Of a stretch of DNA of 40,000 bases, positions 37,770 through 40,000 are shown piece after piece. Each line of letters opens with the position of its first letter. Position 1 is the first letter of the stretch. This DNA comes from Prorocentrum cordatum (lineage: Eukaryota; Sar; Dinophyceae; Prorocentrales; Prorocentraceae), in the NCBI GenBank assembly GCA_963575745.1, contig CAUYUJ010001314.1:118494-158493 (forward strand), written 5' to 3'. A model generated the notes under the pieces. That model made no database searches. It saw nothing but the letters and a program-made list of their open reading frames with translations, and was not told the DNA's origin. A program made the position numbers and the translations under genes.

Positions 37770-37999
37770 GGTGGTTTGTGGTGGTGGTGGTGATCGTGGT
37801 GTGGTGGTCTGTGGTGATGGTGGTGGATTGTGCCGCTGGTAGTGGTGGTGGTTGTGGCGGTGGTGGTGGTGTGGTGGATTGTGGTGGTGGTGGTGGTAGT
37901 GGTGGTGGGTTTTTGTGGTGGTGGTGGTGGTGATGGTGAGTTGTGGTGGTGGTTGTGGTGGTGGTGGTGGCTGTGGTGGTGGTGGTGGTTGTGTGGTGC

Positions 38000-38054
<55 letters not shown>

Positions 38055-38140
38055 GGTGGTGGTGGTGGTGGTGGTGGTGGTGGTGGTGGTGGTGGGTTGA
38101 GGCGGTGGTGGTGGTAGTGGTGGTAGTAGTAGTGGTGGTA
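37770..38140 (+). repeat. (GGT)n/(TTG)n trinucleotide tract
   Basis: GTGGTGGTG repeats with a pure (TTG) block at about 38000-38040 and a pure (GTG) block at about 38041-38094. On the minus strand this gives striking poly-His/Thr/Gln ORFs that are shadows. Confidence 0.97.
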
Positions 38141-38144
38141 AGTG

Positions 38145-38395
38145 TCGCTGCGTCCCCGCCGTCGCCGGCCAGCGCGCCGGCGCTGCTGGCCGCCGCCAGC
38201 GCCGGCGCCGGCGCGAGGGGGAGGGGGTTTGAACCCCCCTTCCCCCGCCGCCAGGGGGGGGTTGAACCCCCCCCCCCCCCCTCGTGGCTGCCTCTGGTCA
38301 TCGTCGCTGCGTCCCGGCCGTGGGCGCTGCTGGCGGCCGCCAGCGCCAGCGCCGGCGCCGAGGGAGGGGGGGTGACCCCCCCCCTCCCCCTGGCC
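38145..38395 (+). repeat. ~155-bp imperfect tandem duplication with G-run/C-run hairpins
   Basis: GTCGCTGCGTCCC..GCGCTGCTGG..GCCGCCAGCGCC followed by a GGGAGGGGG hairpin occurs from about 38149 and again from about 38304. Each copy ends with a G-run/C-run hairpin (GTTTGAAC, GTTGAAC or GTGAC centres). Confidence 0.8.
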
Positions 38396-38564
38396 CACCC
38401 TTCGCTTCGAAACGCGCCGCCGAATGTTCCCCAGGCAAGCGCCCGTGAAACGCGTTCTTTCATATATATATATATATATAACAACTATATACATAGAGAG
38501 AAAGGGAACGCCCACCGACAGCATTAATATAGAGAGATACCAAGAGATAGAACAAGAGAGAGAG

Positions 38565-38712
38565 GGGGCGCCCGCCGACAGCCGCCCACCGAGAGCCGCC
38601 CACCGAAATCGGCGGGCTACTTTCGCCAATCTCTTGAGGGGGTGCCCACCGACAACCGCCCATTGAGAGCCATCCACCGACATCGGCCCGCTACTTTCGC
38701 CAATCTCTTTTA
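38565..38712 (+). repeat. 74-bp tandem repeat, two units
   Basis: CTACTTTCGCCAATCTCTT ends each unit, at 38617 and 38691. Within units CCCACCGA and GAGAGCC phrases recur. A partial unit start (CGCCCACCGACAGCATTAA) lies at about 38508. Confidence 0.85.
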
Positions 38713-40000
38713 TGTCCGCTAGGACCCGTCAGTGTAAACAACCCATTGGGAAAACATACGTGGGAAGTGGAGGGAAAGACGAACATCCAGACAATATTAA
38801 AAGACAAAAGGGGAATCGTGGGATTCGTTTGTATCAGTTTGTGTCCCTGGGCCCCTTCAACGACAACCACCCAACAACCCACTGCTTGGCGTTGCGAGCG
38901 CAACACCGACCACCACTTTTTCGCCGTGTCCGGTCTATGGAGGCCGTCTCCCAGCCCGTGATCGGTTTTTAAGAATTTGGCATGGCTCGGACGTGTGCGT
39001 TTCTTCTCGACGAAGGGGATTCTAGGAGCATGTGGGGCCACTTTGCGAGAAAATGCACGCACGAAACCGGCACGTGCACAGGGAATGGACGTCCGAGCGA
39101 GGGCAAGAGGAACGTGGTCTGGATCAAAAGCCGACCCCGGGGAAGTGATCCCCAGGGCCTGACGGCGCGAGCAAACATGCAACGCCGGAGAAGATGAGAG
39201 GACGAGGGGGAAGGGGCCGAGGAGGGATGCTGAGGATTGGGGAGTGCGGCAGAGGAGCAATAGGACGTCCAAGATGGGAGGTGTCTCTCCTTGCCCGCTC
39301 CGCCTGAATCGTGTGTGACTCTATGTGCCAGACATGTTTGTACGTAGCCGTTGTGGCTTGGACTGCCCAATCCTTCGGTATGTCGTCATGTGATGGGGAA
39401 GTAGATCTTGAGAGCGCATCATGTCTCGGTCTCGAATCGTTGACACTTGTGAGTGGAGCGTGATTGATAATGATCCTCGTGGAGATGTGCGCTCCGTTCT
39501 CTCACGCCCGTCGGCATCGTCGACGGGAGCAAGCAGTCAGGAGGCCACCGACAAGAGACAAAGGTAAACAGCAGATGCCAGGGGCAGTGATCCGTGGCGG
39601 AGCCACCACGGTCCATGGCAGTCGATTGTGTTGTCCTTTCCCGTCGTTCCTCCTGGCAGCGAACCGCCGCCCGTCGGAGGGGCTCAAGGCGCAGGTGACT
39701 CGAAAATAGAGCCTCCTCCTGCCAGGAGCCAGCCCAGTACCACCGAGGCAACCCAGCAGACCGACAGGCCACGCTCGAAGGCAATAGGCTGGGACGACTG
39801 GCCCTGGGAACCTCCCGAGCCCACAGTATTCGGGGGAGGCCTGACCGACCCCTAGCAAACCATCCCCTTCGTGACATCCCCCTCGTCTCGCCCCAAGACG
39901 TATGTATGCGGCCGGAGATAGTTTGAAAGGCGAGAATGACGTTTTGCAATGTGATGGTTTGTTCGGGTTATGTCGGGCCTGTCCCTCTACAGGAGGAGTA
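38713..40000. other. No gene recognised
   Basis: Moderate-GC sequence; ORFs on both strands (for example 39419-39949 minus) show no family motif. A weak DinoSL-like phrase (CGTAGCCGTTGTGGCT) lies at 39343-39358. Confidence 0.45.

Noticed and set aside
37234-38683. Minus-strand 400+ codon ORFs rich in His, Thr and Gln
   Set aside because: They are produced by (GGT)n and (TTG)n tracts and C runs; two different frames are equally open.
1-40000. tRNA, rRNA or other structural RNA genes
   Set aside because: I saw no cloverleaf or rRNA-like segment by eye; a covariance-model scan would be needed to exclude small RNAs.

Overview
The window looks like a repeat-dominated piece of a dinoflagellate nuclear genome. 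No single-copy housekeeping gene is recognisable. The assignment rests on sequences resembling the dinoflagellate trans-spliced leader (DinoSL), at 2058-2078 (minus strand, 19 of 21 positions by eye) and 4479-4499 (plus strand, 18 of 21), with weaker versions in both LTRs of a retrotransposon. High GC, long microsatellites and a Copia-type polyprotein with a methyltransferase-like domain also fit. Genus is not determinable; a Prorocentrum-like or symbiodiniacean-like genome is only a guess. Layout, 0-13 kb: a minus-strand ORF (1230-2057) with a Cys-rich motif begins directly at a DinoSL-like sequence. A (CATA)n block follows. A second DinoSL-like sequence at 4479 precedes a broken tyrosine recombinase gene (4784-6798), in which the position expected to hold the catalytic Tyr is His. 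Next come a 1.35-kb CAGCCT-type satellite and a 73-bp tandem array. Degenerate gag-like, reverse transcriptase and RNase H remnants of what may be a DIRS/YR-like element (9.0-12.5 kb) are punctuated by a recurring ~33-bp hairpin. Layout, 13.9-23.5 kb: a nearly intact Ty1/copia-class LTR retrotransposon (13935-23521). It has 200-bp TG...CA LTRs that differ by five transitions, a 4-bp candidate target duplication, and one uninterrupted ORF of about 3063 codons. The ORF order is gag, zinc knuckle, protease, C5-methyltransferase-like domain, integrase, reverse transcriptase, RNase H. A 1.1-kb segment between protease and the methyltransferase-like domain reads as plausible protein only in another frame, which is also open; this is the most unusual coding feature. 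Layout, 23.5-40 kb: a 1.2-kb foldback whose left arm starts at the retrotransposon junction, an AT-rich block, a ~354-bp tandem repeat, a 258-bp palindrome built from GATCGATAGTGA-type units, a (TATG)n block, a 570-bp tandem duplication, a (GCC)n tract, a LINE-type RT remnant, four dispersed copies of a ~150-bp repeat, a degenerate ~80-bp array, a 140-bp palindrome and G-run/C-run hairpins. The main theme is retroposition: leader-like sequence sits at the heads of broken mobile-element genes and inside the LTRs. All identifications come from reading motifs by eye; no database comparison was possible.
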